The notes beneath the pieces were generated by a model. It saw only the letters and a program-made list of their open reading frames with translations. It searched no databases and had not been told where the DNA came from. A program made the translations under genes and the position numbers. A stretch of DNA of 64,000 nt from Phycicoccus sonneratiae (GTDB lineage: Bacteria; Actinomycetota; Actinomycetes; Actinomycetales; Dermatophilaceae): positions 40,413 to 104,412 of the forward strand of contig NZ_JAFDVD010000024.1 of assembly GCF_016887965.1 (NCBI RefSeq), read 5' to 3'. Position 1 is the first letter of the stretch; every line of letters starts with the position of its first letter. This document shows positions 26,591 through 35,398 of this stretch, one piece after another.

Positions 26591-27715
26591 ATGAGCGAAG
26601 AGAACACCAACCGACCTGTTCGGAAGTCGCGGATCAGCCAAGCGGACATTCCGACCATGACGCTGCAGAAGTCGGTCCGCGTGCCACAAGCGCTCGCAGA
26701 CAACTACGCCTCCCACCCCACTCGTCCCTTGGACGTGGCCTCCGCGTTGGACATGACGCCGTCCTCGGGGCCGTTTCGTCGCCTGTGCGGGGCTGCCGTT
26801 GGCTATGGACTGACCGATGGTGGGCCGAACGCTCCGACCATCTCCCTCACCAAGATGGGTGCCCGTGTCGTAACTCCTACCGAGGTAGACGACGACAAGA
26901 AGGCTCTCCGCGACGCTGCTCTCAAGCCGTCGGTCGCCAACAAGTTCTACACGCGCTACGACGGGTCTCCGCTCCCGCCGAAGAACATTGCCCAAAACGT
27001 TCTGGCGACGTTCGACGTGCCCACGGATCGAACGGGCGATGTCTACGAACTGTTGATCGAGAACGCGCGCTTCGTCGGCTTCCTCAAGACGATCAAGGAC
27101 AAGGAGTACATCGACATCGGTGGTCCGATCGTGACTCCGGTGGAGAACCAGGGCCACGACGAGGACTTGGCGTTGGACGACGACTTTGAGGATGAGGAGG
27201 AGGCCGCGCCTCCAGCCACCGAGCAGCGCGAGGAACGGCGGGAGCACCCACCCACTCAGGCCTCACAGGACCCGGCCAAGAACGCCATCTTCCTCGGCCA
27301 CGGGGGCAACAAGAAGCCGATGGAACAACTGATCAAGGTGCTCAACGAGTACAAGATTCCCTACAAGGCAGCGGTCGAAGAGCCGAATCGCGCGCGTCCC
27401 ATTCCCCAGAAGGTGAGGGAGACGATGCAGGAGTGTGGCGCTGCGATTTTGGTCTTCACCGCCGACAAGGAGTACTTCGATGCCGATGGGAACAGCATCT
27501 GGCGGCCGAGTGAGAACGTCTCGCACGAACTCGGGGCGGCGTCAGTGCTCTACGGGGAGCGCATCGTGGTCTTCAAGGAGAAGGGGATCGATCTGGCGTC
27601 CAACTTCAGTTCCGTGGGGTACATCGAGTTCGAGAAGGACAAGCTCAGTGACAAGGGGCTTGACTTGTTCCGCGAGCTCGTGAGCATGGGGATCTTGAAG
27701 TTCTCGGTGGGCTGA
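26591..27715 (+). CDS. TIR-like nucleotide-binding effector (CAP12/Pycsar-effector TIR type) with N-terminal HTH-like domain
   Basis: A 374-aa protein in three parts. Residues 20-175 are a helical, winged-helix-like region (SVRVPQALADNYASHPTRPL, then ELLIENARFVGFLKTI). Residues 186-228 are a very acidic, charged linker. Residues 231-374 are a TIR-like domain of the PF10137 type: NAIFLGHGGN at the start and SENVSHELGAASVLYGERIVVF, where E313 is the expected NADase glutamate. Related domains act in CBASS, Pycsar and stand-alone defence by degrading NAD+. ATG 26591 is chosen from the promoter position; in-frame upstream starts (26552, 26561, 26579) are less likely. GC is lower than its neighbours. 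It is the only complete gene in the cassette. Confidence 0.85.
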   Translation: MSEENTNRPVRKSRISQADIPTMTLQKSVRVPQALADNYASHPTRPLDVASALDMTPSSGPFRRLCGAAVGYGLTDGGPNAPTISLTKMGARVVTPTEVDDDKKALRDAALKPSVANKFYTRYDGSPLPPKNIAQNVLATFDVPTDRTGDVYELLIENARFVGFLKTIKDKEYIDIGGPIVTPVENQGHDEDLALDDDFEDEEEAAPPATEQREERREHPPTQASQDPAKNAIFLGHGGNKKPMEQLIKVLNEYKIPYKAAVEEPNRARPIPQKVRETMQECGAAILVFTADKEYFDADGNSIWRPSENVSHELGAASVLYGERIVVFKEKGIDLASNFSSVGYIEFEKDKLSDKGLDLFRELVSMGILKFSVG

Positions 27716-27735
27716 CGCCGACAGGCGATGGAGCG

Positions 27736-29265
27736 TCACGCCAAGAACGATCGGACGGCGTCGATCGTGTCGGCTTCCTCCGGGGTCTTGTCGCTCCGGT
27801 ACCTCAACACGCGTGCGAACCGAAGGGCCACGCCCCCCGAGTAACGCTTGGAGCGTTGAACACCGTCGAAGGCAATCTCCACTACTTGCTCAGGGCGGAC
27901 CCTCACAACCCAACCGTCATCATCGATCTTCAGATCCGTGAAGCGCTCGGTCTGCCATCTAAGGGTTTGGTCATCAAGGCCCTTGAACGTCTTGCCGACC
28001 ATCACCCACCCGCCGGTGTCGGGGTCGCGGGCGCCGAGGTGGATGTTGGAGAGCCACCCGCGCCGGCGCCCCGAGCCGCGCTCGACGGCGAGCACGACGA
28101 GGTCGAGGGTGTGGGTGGGCTTGACCTTGACCCAGCCGCTGCCGCGACGACCGGCCGCGTACGGGGCCGCGGCGTCCTTGACGACGACCCCCTCGTGGCC
28201 GGCGGCGACGAGCTCGTCGAAGAAGGCGCCGGCCTCGGCGGGGTCGGAGGTGAGCAGGCGGGGCACGACGAGGTGGGGCGCGAGCGCGGTGAGGACGTCG
28301 TGCCGCTCCTGCGCGGGGGCGTCGACGAGGTCACGGCCGTCGGCGTGGAGGACGTCGAAGAGGTAGGTGGTCAGCGGCACCTCGGCCCGGAGCCGCGCGA
28401 CGTCGGCCGAGCTCGCGGTGCGGGCGCCGGTCACCTGAAACGGTTCCGGACGCCCGTCGGCCCGGAGCGCGATGGCCTCGCCGTCGAGCACGAGGTCGCC
28501 CCCGGGGAGGCCGGTGACCGCCTCGACGACCTCGGGCACCCGCTCGGTGATCTCGTCGAGGCTGCGGGTGAAGACGGTGACCTCGGCGTCGCGCCGGTGG
28601 ACCTGGACGCGGATGCCGTCGAGCTTGCCGTCGACGAGCATCGGCTCGCCGGCGAACCCCTCGACCGCCTCGTCGGTGGTCTTCGCCGAGGCCGCGAGCA
28701 TCGGGCGCAGCGGGCGCCCGACGACGAGCCCGACCTCCTCGAGCGCGGGCCGGCCGCCGGACGCGGCGATCCCGGCGACGACGTGCGTCGACCCGGCGAG
28801 CATCACGGCCCGGCGCACGACGGCGTCGGGCACCTCGAAGGCGGCGGCGACCGCCCCGAGGACGACGCCGTCGAGCGCGCCCTGCCGGAGGTTGCCGGTC
28901 ATCAGGGCGCGCAGGAACGCCTGCTCGTCGGCGGTGGCCCGGCCCATCAGGTCTGCGAGCGCGGCCCGGCGGGCGGCGGTGGAGCCGGCGCCGGCCGTGG
29001 CGGCCAGCCCGTCGAAGGCGGCATCGACCTCGGCGACCGTGAGCGACGACGCGCCCGCGGGCTCGGGCAGCGCCGACAGCGACCGGTACCCGACCCCGAG
29101 GCGGCGCTGCGGCAGCACCCCCGAGAGGAACGCGACGACCGTGCCGACCTCGTCGGCGTCGGCGCGCGCGAGCAGCCCGGCGATGGCGGCGGTCTTGGCC
29201 GTGCGCGACCGGGTGGCCGCGACCTCGCCCGAGACGGCGACGAGGTCGGCGAGCGCGAGGGTCAT
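27736..29265 (-). CDS. ligB: ATP-dependent DNA ligase, LigB-type, with cassette-derived C-terminus
   Basis: A 509-aa ligase matching the length of mycobacterial LigB. An N-terminal DNA-binding domain includes TGNLRQGALDGVVLGAVA. Nucleotidyltransferase motif I is VDGKLDGIRVQVHR with adenylated K214, then FTRSLDEITERVPEV, LDGEAIALR, HEGVVVKDAAAPY and VKVKPTHTLDLVVLAVE. The OB domain is GWVMVGKTFKGLDDQTLRWQTERF to motif [17 protein letters not shown]. It joins DNA nicks and probably serves repair, as NAD-dependent LigA does replication. From about residue 424 the codons become AT-richer and come from the inserted cassette. The ATG overlaps the upstream VOC stop. Confidence 0.93.
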   Translation of the reverse strand: MTLALADLVAVSGEVAATRSRTAKTAAIAGLLARADADEVGTVVAFLSGVLPQRRLGVGYRSLSALPEPAGASSLTVAEVDAAFDGLAATAGAGSTAARRAALADLMGRATADEQAFLRALMTGNLRQGALDGVVLGAVAAAFEVPDAVVRRAVMLAGSTHVVAGIAASGGRPALEEVGLVVGRPLRPMLAASAKTTDEAVEGFAGEPMLVDGKLDGIRVQVHRRDAEVTVFTRSLDEITERVPEVVEAVTGLPGGDLVLDGEAIALRADGRPEPFQVTGARTASSADVARLRAEVPLTTYLFDVLHADGRDLVDAPAQERHDVLTALAPHLVVPRLLTSDPAEAGAFFDELVAAGHEGVVVKDAAAPYAAGRRGSGWVKVKPTHTLDLVVLAVERGSGRRRGWLSNIHLGARDPDTGGWVMVGKTFKGLDDQTLRWQTERFTDLKIDDDGWVVRVRPEQVVEIAFDGVQRSKRYSGGVALRFARVLRYRSDKTPEEADTIDAVRSFLA

Positions 29266-29621
29266 CCGGCCGGCTGCCAGGCCCCGAGCTCGTTGCCGGC
29301 GGGGTCGGTGAAGTAGAAGCGGCGACCACCCGGGAACTCGTAGGGCTCCTTGCTCACGGTGCCGCCGGCGTCGAGCACCGCCTGCACGGTGGCGTCGAGG
29401 TCGTCGGAGTAGAGGAGGACGAGCGGGCCCCCGGTGCCCGGCTCTCGCCCGGCGTCGACACCGCCGGCCTCGTCGTCACGACCCGGGACGCGGTAGCCGA
29501 GGTAGTCGGGGCCGTACTCGGTGAAGGTCCAGCCGAAGGCCCGCTCGTAGAAGGCGCGGACGGCCGGCAGGTCCGGGGCCCCGAGCTCGACGTAGTCGAC
29601 GGCGTGGTGGGTGTGCGTCAT
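29262..29621 (-). CDS. VOC-family protein
   Basis: A 119-aa glyoxalase/bleomycin-resistance fold: VDYVELGAPDLPAVRAFYERAFGW, then VLLYSDDLDATVQAVLDAGG and RRFYFTDPAGNELGAWQP with the metal-ligand Glu. Substrate unknown. TAGCGT lies six bases before the ATG, suggesting a leaderless start. Its stop overlaps the start of the ligase gene (ATGA), so the two are one transcript. Confidence 0.85.
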   Translation of the reverse strand: MTHTHHAVDYVELGAPDLPAVRAFYERAFGWTFTEYGPDYLGYRVPGRDDEAGGVDAGREPGTGGPLVLLYSDDLDATVQAVLDAGGTVSKEPYEFPGGRRFYFTDPAGNELGAWQPAG

Positions 29622-29659
29622 CCCCGCACGCTAGCGGGACCCTCCGACACCAGGGGGGC

Positions 29660-29691
29660 GACGACGACCGACACAGTCGTCGATCGTCGTC
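29660..29691. repeat. Hairpin element related to the 10.8-kb repeats
   Basis: GACGACGA (29660-29667) and TCGTCGTC (29684-29691) are inverted arms around CCGACACAGTCGTCGA. The core GACACAGTCGTCGAT matches GACACATTCGTCGAT of the 10757-10838 units at 14 of 15 positions. It lies between the GNAT stop and the VOC start, so it may also end the GNAT transcript. Confidence 0.6.
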
Positions 29692-30124
29692 AGCGGGCCA
29701 GGCGCATCGGGACGTGCGGGATGCCGTCGTCGAGGAACTCCGCGCCGTCGCGGGCGAACCCGAGCCGCTCGTACCAGTGCTCGAGGTGGGACTGCGCGTC
29801 GAGGACGACCGGCCCGCGGGTCGCCGCGAGCACCCCGAGCACGAGCTGGCGTGCCACCCCGGCGCCCCGCGCGTCCCGGGCCGTCGCCACCCGTCCCACC
29901 CGGACGACGCCCTCACCGTCGTCGAGGGCCCTGAGCGTCGCCACCACCGCGCCGACGCCGTCCTCCGCCCACCACTGGACGGTGCCGGGCTCGAGGTCGC
30001 GGCCGTCGAGGTCGGGGTAGAGGCACTCCTGCTCGAGGACGAACACGTCCTGCCGCAGCCGCATCAGCGCGTAGAGCACCTCGGCGGACAGGTCACGGGT
30101 CGGGGCGGAACGGACGACGGGCAC
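29690..30124 (-). CDS. GNAT-family N-acetyltransferase, ElaA-like
   Basis: A 144-aa acetyltransferase. LYALMRLRQDVFVLEQECLYPDLDGRD is the ElaA-type N-terminus, RVGRVATARDARGAGVARQLV the acetyl-CoA loop, and LEHWYERLGFARDGAEFLDDGIPHVPM the C-terminal strands. Substrate unknown. GTG 30124 with AGGGTGG upstream is preferred; GTG 30142 is in frame. Confidence 0.88.
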   Translation of the reverse strand: MPVVRSAPTRDLSAEVLYALMRLRQDVFVLEQECLYPDLDGRDLEPGTVQWWAEDGVGAVVATLRALDDGEGVVRVGRVATARDARGAGVARQLVLGVLAATRGPVVLDAQSHLEHWYERLGFARDGAEFLDDGIPHVPMRLAR

Positions 30125-30176
30125 GCCGACCACCCTAGGCACCCCCGGGACGGCCGAGCGGTGGGAGGCGCCGTGG

Positions 30177-31976
30177 TCAGGCGCGGGCGACCTCGGAGGC
30201 CTCGCTCGGGGTGCTGTCGCCCTCGCCGAGGACCGGCTCGTCGGCCGGCTCGACCGAGAGCGCGAAGTCGTCGCCGTGCCGGGTGGCCCCGGTGACGACC
30301 GCCTTCTCGACGGCGGCCACGGCGTAGCGCCGGCGCACGACGACCGGGTCCTGGCGCAGGTCCTTGACGAGCGCCCAGGCCAGCCCGACCATGACGAGCG
30401 CGAACGGCAAGGCCGCGACGATCGTCAGGTTCTGCAGCCCGGTCAGCGCCGAGTCACCGCCGACGAGGAGCATGACGGCGGCCACACCACCGGTCGCGAC
30501 GCCCCAGAAGACGACGTTCCAGCGGCTCGGCTCGAGCGTGCCGCGCTGCGAGAGCGTGCCCATGACGATGGACGCCGCGTCCGCGCCGGACACGAAGAAG
30601 ATCGCGACGAGGAGCATGACGACGACGGTCGTGACGCCCGCGAGCGGCATCGTGTCGAGCAGCCCGAACAGCTGGCCCTCCGAGGTCGACCGGCCCGCGA
30701 GGTCGGTGCCGTTCTGCTGCGCGTGGATCCCCGCGCCGCCGAAGATCGCGAACCACACGAGGCTGACCAGGCTCGGGACGAGCAGGACGCCGGTGACGAA
30801 CTGGCGGATGGTGCGGCCGCGCGAGATGCGGGCGATGAACATGCCGACGAACGGCGTCCACGACATCCACCACGCCCAGTAGAAGACGGTCCACCCCGAC
30901 AGCCACTCGGCCATCCCGTCGCCGCCCGCCGCGTCGGTGCGTGCGGACATCATCGCGAGGTCCTGGAAGTACGAGCCGACCGCGGTCGGGACGAGGTCCA
31001 GCATGAAGACGGTCGGACCCACGACGAAGACGAAGAGGGCCAGGGCGATGGCCAGCACCATGTTGATGTTCGACAGCCACTGGATGCCCTTGGCCACACC
31101 GGAGACCGCCGAGAGGATGAAGGCGACGGTGAGGACCGCGATGACGGCGACGAGCACGCCGTTGCCGACCTTCCCGATGCCGGAGACGATCTCGAGCCCG
31201 CTGCCGATCTGCAGCGCGCCGAGCCCGAGCGAGGCGGCCGAGCCGAACAGCGTCGCGAAGATCGCGAGCATGTCGATGACGCGACCGGCGCCGCCGGTGG
31301 CCCGGCGCTCGCCGATGAGCGGGATGAACGCCGACGAGACGAGCTGCGAGCGACCCTTGCGGAAGACGCCGTACGCGATGGCGATGCCGACGACCGCGTA
31401 GATGGCCCACGGGTGCAGCGTCCAGTGGAAGAGCGTCGTGGCCATCGCGGTCTGCACGGCCTGCGGGTTGCCGGCCTCGCCCGTGCCGGGCGGCGGGGTG
31501 ACGAAGTGCGACAGCGGCTCGCTGACGCCGTAGAACATCAGGCCGATGCCCATGCCGGCGGAGAACATCATCGCGATCCACGAGACGGTGCGGAACTCCG
31601 GCTCCTCGTCGTCGGTGCCGAGCGGGATGTCGCCGAAGCGGCTCACCGCCAGCCAGATGACGAAGGCGACGAACGCCGACGCGAGGACGACGAACATCCA
31701 CCCCATGTTCGTCACGGACCAGCCGAGGGCCGCGTCGGACGCCGAGCCGAGGGTGTCGGTGCTGAGGAAGCCCCAGGCGACGAAGGCGACGGCGATCACG
31801 GCGACGACACCGAAGACGACCTTGTCGACCTGAGAACCGCGCGACGGCTGTTCGACGACGTCGATCCCGAGGACCGGGTGGGGTGCCTCGCCGACGGCCG
31901 TCGTGGTGCGGGGCGGCTCCGTCCCGGGCGTCGGTGGCGGGGTGGTCTGCTCGGTCGTTCGGGTGTCGGTGCTCAC
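30177..31976 (-). CDS. BCCT-family compatible-solute transporter
   Basis: A 599-aa transporter with twelve membrane segments. Signatures are MFSAGMGIGLMFYGVSEPL, TLFHWTLHPWAIYAVVG, and the tryptophan-rich FYWAWWMSWTPFVGMFIARI with SRGRTIRQFVTG. This family imports glycine betaine, choline or carnitine with Na+ or H+ for osmoprotection. Long disordered N- and C-terminal tails. GTG 31976 is chosen; an upstream in-frame ATG at 32017 would add 14 residues. Its position beside kdp fits an osmotic-response neighbourhood. Confidence 0.92.
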   Translation of the reverse strand: MSTDTRTTEQTTPPPTPGTEPPRTTTAVGEAPHPVLGIDVVEQPSRGSQVDKVVFGVVAVIAVAFVAWGFLSTDTLGSASDAALGWSVTNMGWMFVVLASAFVAFVIWLAVSRFGDIPLGTDDEEPEFRTVSWIAMMFSAGMGIGLMFYGVSEPLSHFVTPPPGTGEAGNPQAVQTAMATTLFHWTLHPWAIYAVVGIAIAYGVFRKGRSQLVSSAFIPLIGERRATGGAGRVIDMLAIFATLFGSAASLGLGALQIGSGLEIVSGIGKVGNGVLVAVIAVLTVAFILSAVSGVAKGIQWLSNINMVLAIALALFVFVVGPTVFMLDLVPTAVGSYFQDLAMMSARTDAAGGDGMAEWLSGWTVFYWAWWMSWTPFVGMFIARISRGRTIRQFVTGVLLVPSLVSLVWFAIFGGAGIHAQQNGTDLAGRSTSEGQLFGLLDTMPLAGVTTVVVMLLVAIFFVSGADAASIVMGTLSQRGTLEPSRWNVVFWGVATGGVAAVMLLVGGDSALTGLQNLTIVAALPFALVMVGLAWALVKDLRQDPVVVRRRYAVAAVEKAVVTGATRHGDDFALSVEPADEPVLGEGDSTPSEASEVARA

Positions 31977-32194
31977 TCTGCGTGCGTCCGCGGCGGGGTC
32001 GCCGCGGCCTCCGTCCATGGCTCGGCGTCGGGGGTACTCGGTCCTGTCAACCTGTCCACCAGACCAGAGACGCCCACCGGAGCCCAAACCGGCGGGTCGC
32101 CGAGGGCGCCGATCGGCCCACCCCCGCACCCTGTCTGACCTGCACGGATGCCGGGAGTATTCCGATCGGGCGACGAGACGAACCGCACAGGCGC

Positions 32195-32884
32195 TCACTC
32201 GACGAGGCGGTACCCGATGCCCGGCTCGGTGAGGATGTGCCGCGGCGCCGACGGGTCGTCCTCGAGCTTGCGCCGCAGCTGGTTGCCGTACACCCGCAGG
32301 TAGTTCGACTCCCGCCCGTACCCCGGCCCCCAGACGGCGCGCAGGAGGTCGGCCTGCGTGACGACCCGCCCCCGGTGCCGGGCGAGCTCGGCGACGAGCC
32401 GCCACTCGGTGGGCGTCAGGTGCACCGCCTCACCGCGGTGCGTGGCGGCCAGCGTCGCGAAGTCGAGGGCGAAGGCGTCCGTGGCCACCGGGGCGACCGC
32501 GGCCAGCCCGTCGTCCTCGCCTCCGCCGCGGCGCAGCGCCGAGCGCACCCGGGCCATCAGCTCGTCCATCCCGAACGGCTTGGTGACGTAGTCGTCGGCG
32601 CCCTCGTCGAGGGCCTCGACCTTGTCGTCGGACTGGTGGCGCGCCGACAGGACGACGACGGGCACCCGGCTCGTGGCCCGCAGACGCCGCAGCACCTCGA
32701 CGCCGTCGAGGTCGGGGAGGCCGAGGTCGAGGACGACGAGGTCGGGCGGGGCGTCGTGGACGGTGGCCAGGGCGTCGAGCCCCGAGCCGACCTCCTCCAC
32801 CTCGTAGCCGCGCGCCCGCAGGTTGATCCGCAGGGTGCGCCGGATGGTCGGGTCGTCGTCGACGACGAGCACCCTCTGGACCAT
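32195..32884 (-). CDS. kdpE: KdpE potassium-response regulator
   Basis: A 229-aa OmpR-type regulator. Receiver D9/D10/D11 and phospho-acceptor D53 in LVVLDLGLPDLDG; Lys in DDYVTKPFGMDEL. The C-terminal winged helix ends SNYLRVYGNQLRRKLEDDP and ILTEPGIGYRLVE, typical of KdpE. Its ATG overlaps the kdpD stop by one base. Activates kdpFABC when K+ is low. Confidence 0.96.
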   Translation of the reverse strand: MVQRVLVVDDDPTIRRTLRINLRARGYEVEEVGSGLDALATVHDAPPDLVVLDLGLPDLDGVEVLRRLRATSRVPVVVLSARHQSDDKVEALDEGADDYVTKPFGMDELMARVRSALRRGGGEDDGLAAVAPVATDAFALDFATLAATHRGEAVHLTPTEWRLVAELARHRGRVVTQADLLRAVWGPGYGRESNYLRVYGNQLRRKLEDDPSAPRHILTEPGIGYRLVE

Positions 32885-35388
32885 CACGCTCCCTCCGCCA
32901 CCGGCAGCTCGACGACCACCGTGAGCCCGCCACCCGGGGTGTCCTCCGCGGACACACTGCCACCCATCGCCTCGGCGAGCCCGCGCGCCACGGCGAGGCC
33001 GAGCCCGACGCCGTCGCCCGCCGGGGCGTCCCCGTACCGCTGGAACGGCAGGAAGATCCGGTCGCGCGCGGCCTCGGGGACGCCGGGACCGGTGTCGCAC
33101 ACCCGGATCTGGACGCGGTCACCCAGCCGGCTGGTCGCCACCCGCACCCGCCACGGCGGCTGCTGGTGGCGCAGGGCGTTCTCGACGACGTTGCCGAGCA
33201 CGCGGTCGAGCAGGCCGGCGTCGGCGACGACGGTGCGGGCGTCGGCCCCGAGGTCCCAGACCACGCGCTCGGGCTCGGCCACCGCCGCGACGACACCGGG
33301 CACGACCTCGCCGAGGTCGACGGTGCGGGGGTTGGCCACGAGGGCGCCGGCCTGCAGGCGGGACATGTCGAGGAGGTTGCCGATGAGCACCTCGAGCCGG
33401 TCGGCGGAGTCCTCGATGGCCGCCTCGAGCTCGGCCTCGTCCTCGGGGCTGAAGGTCACCTCGGTCGAGCGCAGGCTGCCGATGGCGGCCTTGATCCCCG
33501 CCAGGGGGGTGCGCAGGTCGTGCGAGACCGCCGAGAGCAGGGCCGTGCGGGCGGAGTTGTCGCGGGCCAGGACGGCGGCCTCACCCGCCGAGGCCTGGAG
33601 CGAGCGCCGCTGGAGGATGGCGCCGGCGTGCGCGGCGAAGGCGGCGAGCAGGCGCTGGCGACCGGCGGGCACGGTGGCGCCGACAAGGACGAGCTCGTGG
33701 TCCTCGTCGGCCTCCTCGCGGGGCAGCCCCGGGGCGCGCAGGTCCTCGAGGGTGAGCGACGGGTCGGTAGCCGAGACGACCTCCATCCGGTGGTGCGCGT
33801 CCGGCCGGCGGACCACCGCGGCGGCGTCGGCGCCGAACATGTCGAGGGCCTGCTGGAGGAGCAGGGCCATCTGGTCGGTGGACCCGAGGAGGGTGTGGCT
33901 CAGCTCGGCGAGGGAGGCCGACTCGGCCTGCGCGCGCAGCGCCCGGTCGGCCCGCCGGGCGCTGCGGTCGACGACCCAGGCCACGGCGGCCGCGACGAGC
34001 ACGAAGACGGCGAGCGCGACGGCGTTCTCGGGCTCGGAGATCGTCAGGCCGCCGGTCGGGGGCGTGAAGAACCAGTTGAGGAACAACGAGGACGCCACCG
34101 CCCCGAGGAGGGCCGGCCCCATCCCGCCGAGCAGGGCGGTGAGCACGCTGAGGAGGAGGAAGAGGGGCACGGTGAGCGGCAGGTCGGGGTCCTCGGGGAG
34201 CCCGGCGAGGACCTCGGTGAGGACGAACGGCCCCACGACGCCGAGGCCGTAGCCCAGGAGCTTGCGGCGCCGGGGCAGCCCGGCCCGCGGCGCCCGCCAG
34301 CCGCGCCCCGCGGCGAGCTTGTGCGTGACGACGTGCACGTCGATGTCACCGGACTCGGTGATGACCTCCTCGGTCGTGCTGGGGGACAACAGGGTCCGCC
34401 AGCGCGGGCGTCGGGAGGACCCGATGACGACCTGGCTCGCGTTGACGCCGCGGGCGAAGTCGAGGACGGCCTCGGCGAGGTCGTCGCCGGTGACCGTGTG
34501 GAAGGTGCCACCCAGCTCGTCGGTGAGCCGGCGCTGGGCGACGAGATCGGGCAGGGTCGGGCCGGTCAGTCCGTCGGAGCGCACCACGTGCACGGCGAGG
34601 AGCTCTCCGCCGGCGCCCCGCGCCGCGATGCGCGCCCCTCGCCGCAGCAGCGTCTCGCCCTCCGCCGCACCGGAGATGGCGACCACGACCCGCTCACGCG
34701 TCGGCCAGCTGGCGTCGATGCCGTGGTCGGCGCGGTAGGTCTCGAGGCCCTCGTCGACCCGGTCGGCCAGCCAGAGCAGGGCGAGCTCGCGCAGCGCCGA
34801 GAGGTTGCCCACCCGGAAGTAGTTGGCGAGCGCGGCGTCGACCTTCTCCGGCGCGTAGACGTTGCCGTGGGCCATCCGGCGGCGCAGGGCCTCCGGGGAC
34901 ATGTCGACGAGCTCGATCTGGTCGGCGGCGCGGACGACCGCGTCCGGCACCGTCTCGCGCTGGACGACCCCGGTGATCGAGGTGACGACGTCGTTGAGCG
35001 ACTCGAGGTGCTGGACGTTGACCGTCGAGATGACGTCGATGCCGGCGTCGAGCAGCTCGTCGATGTCCTGCCAGCGCTTCTCGTGGCGCGAGCCGGGGGC
35101 GTTCGTGTGGGCGAGCTCGTCGACGAGGGCGACCCGGGGGGCCCGGGCCAGCAGGCCGTCGAGGTCCATCTCCTCGAGGGTGGTGCCGCGGTGCGTCAGG
35201 CGCGCCCTCGGCACCACCTCGAGGCCGTCGATCAGCGCCTTGGTGTGCGCCCGCTCGTGAGTCTCGACGAGCCCGACGACGACGTCGGTCCCGCGGTCGA
35301 GGCGGCGGTGGCCCTCGTCGAGCATCGCCACGGTCTTGCCCACGCCGGGGGCCGCCCCGAGGTAGATCCGCAGCCGTCCGCGTGCCAT
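32884..35388 (-). CDS. kdpD: KdpD sensor kinase
   Basis: An 834-aa protein. The N-terminal KdpD domain has Walker A GAAPGVGKT (residues 11-19) and VGLVETHERAHTKALIDGLE. A universal-stress-like domain (VVVAISGAAEGETLLRRGAR) and four clustered membrane segments (about residues 370-480) follow. Then come a GAF-like region, H box LSAVSHDLRTPLAGI with H623, N box VVENALRH, and G boxes VCDTGPGVPEAA and GVGLGLAVARGLAE. It senses K+ limitation or turgor and controls KdpE. Eleven bases after kdpC. Confidence 0.96.
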   Translation of the reverse strand: MARGRLRIYLGAAPGVGKTVAMLDEGHRRLDRGTDVVVGLVETHERAHTKALIDGLEVVPRARLTHRGTTLEEMDLDGLLARAPRVALVDELAHTNAPGSRHEKRWQDIDELLDAGIDVISTVNVQHLESLNDVVTSITGVVQRETVPDAVVRAADQIELVDMSPEALRRRMAHGNVYAPEKVDAALANYFRVGNLSALRELALLWLADRVDEGLETYRADHGIDASWPTRERVVVAISGAAEGETLLRRGARIAARGAGGELLAVHVVRSDGLTGPTLPDLVAQRRLTDELGGTFHTVTGDDLAEAVLDFARGVNASQVVIGSSRRPRWRTLLSPSTTEEVITESGDIDVHVVTHKLAAGRGWRAPRAGLPRRRKLLGYGLGVVGPFVLTEVLAGLPEDPDLPLTVPLFLLLSVLTALLGGMGPALLGAVASSLFLNWFFTPPTGGLTISEPENAVALAVFVLVAAAVAWVVDRSARRADRALRAQAESASLAELSHTLLGSTDQMALLLQQALDMFGADAAAVVRRPDAHHRMEVVSATDPSLTLEDLRAPGLPREEADEDHELVLVGATVPAGRQRLLAAFAAHAGAILQRRSLQASAGEAAVLARDNSARTALLSAVSHDLRTPLAGIKAAIGSLRSTEVTFSPEDEAELEAAIEDSADRLEVLIGNLLDMSRLQAGALVANPRTVDLGEVVPGVVAAVAEPERVVWDLGADARTVVADAGLLDRVLGNVVENALRHQQPPWRVRVATSRLGDRVQIRVCDTGPGVPEAARDRIFLPFQRYGDAPAGDGVGLGLAVARGLAEAMGGSVSAEDTPGGGLTVVVELPVAEGA

Positions 35389-35398
35389 GGGCCCATTC

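Larger units (their letters stand above)
26412..27993. mobile_element. 1.57-kb single-gene cassette inserted in the 3' end of the DNA ligase gene
   Basis: The boundaries are two near-identical 14-mers, CCCTTGAAGGTCTT (26412-26425) and CCCTTGAACGTCTT (27980-27993), differing at one base and encoding the same KTFKG ligase motif on the minus strand. Between them lie a lower-GC TIR-like gene and a recoded ligase 3' end (27736-27979) that restores the interrupted reading frame. The old 3' end remains outside. This is the pattern of gene-end integration, as known for element e14 in E. coli icd. No recombinase is present, so mobility in trans or secondary loss is inferred. Confidence 0.88.

Noticed and set aside
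31977..32194. Promoter or riboswitch between kdpE and the BCCT gene
   Set aside because: No clear promoter boxes, conserved riboswitch core or repeat could be seen in this 218-bp gap.
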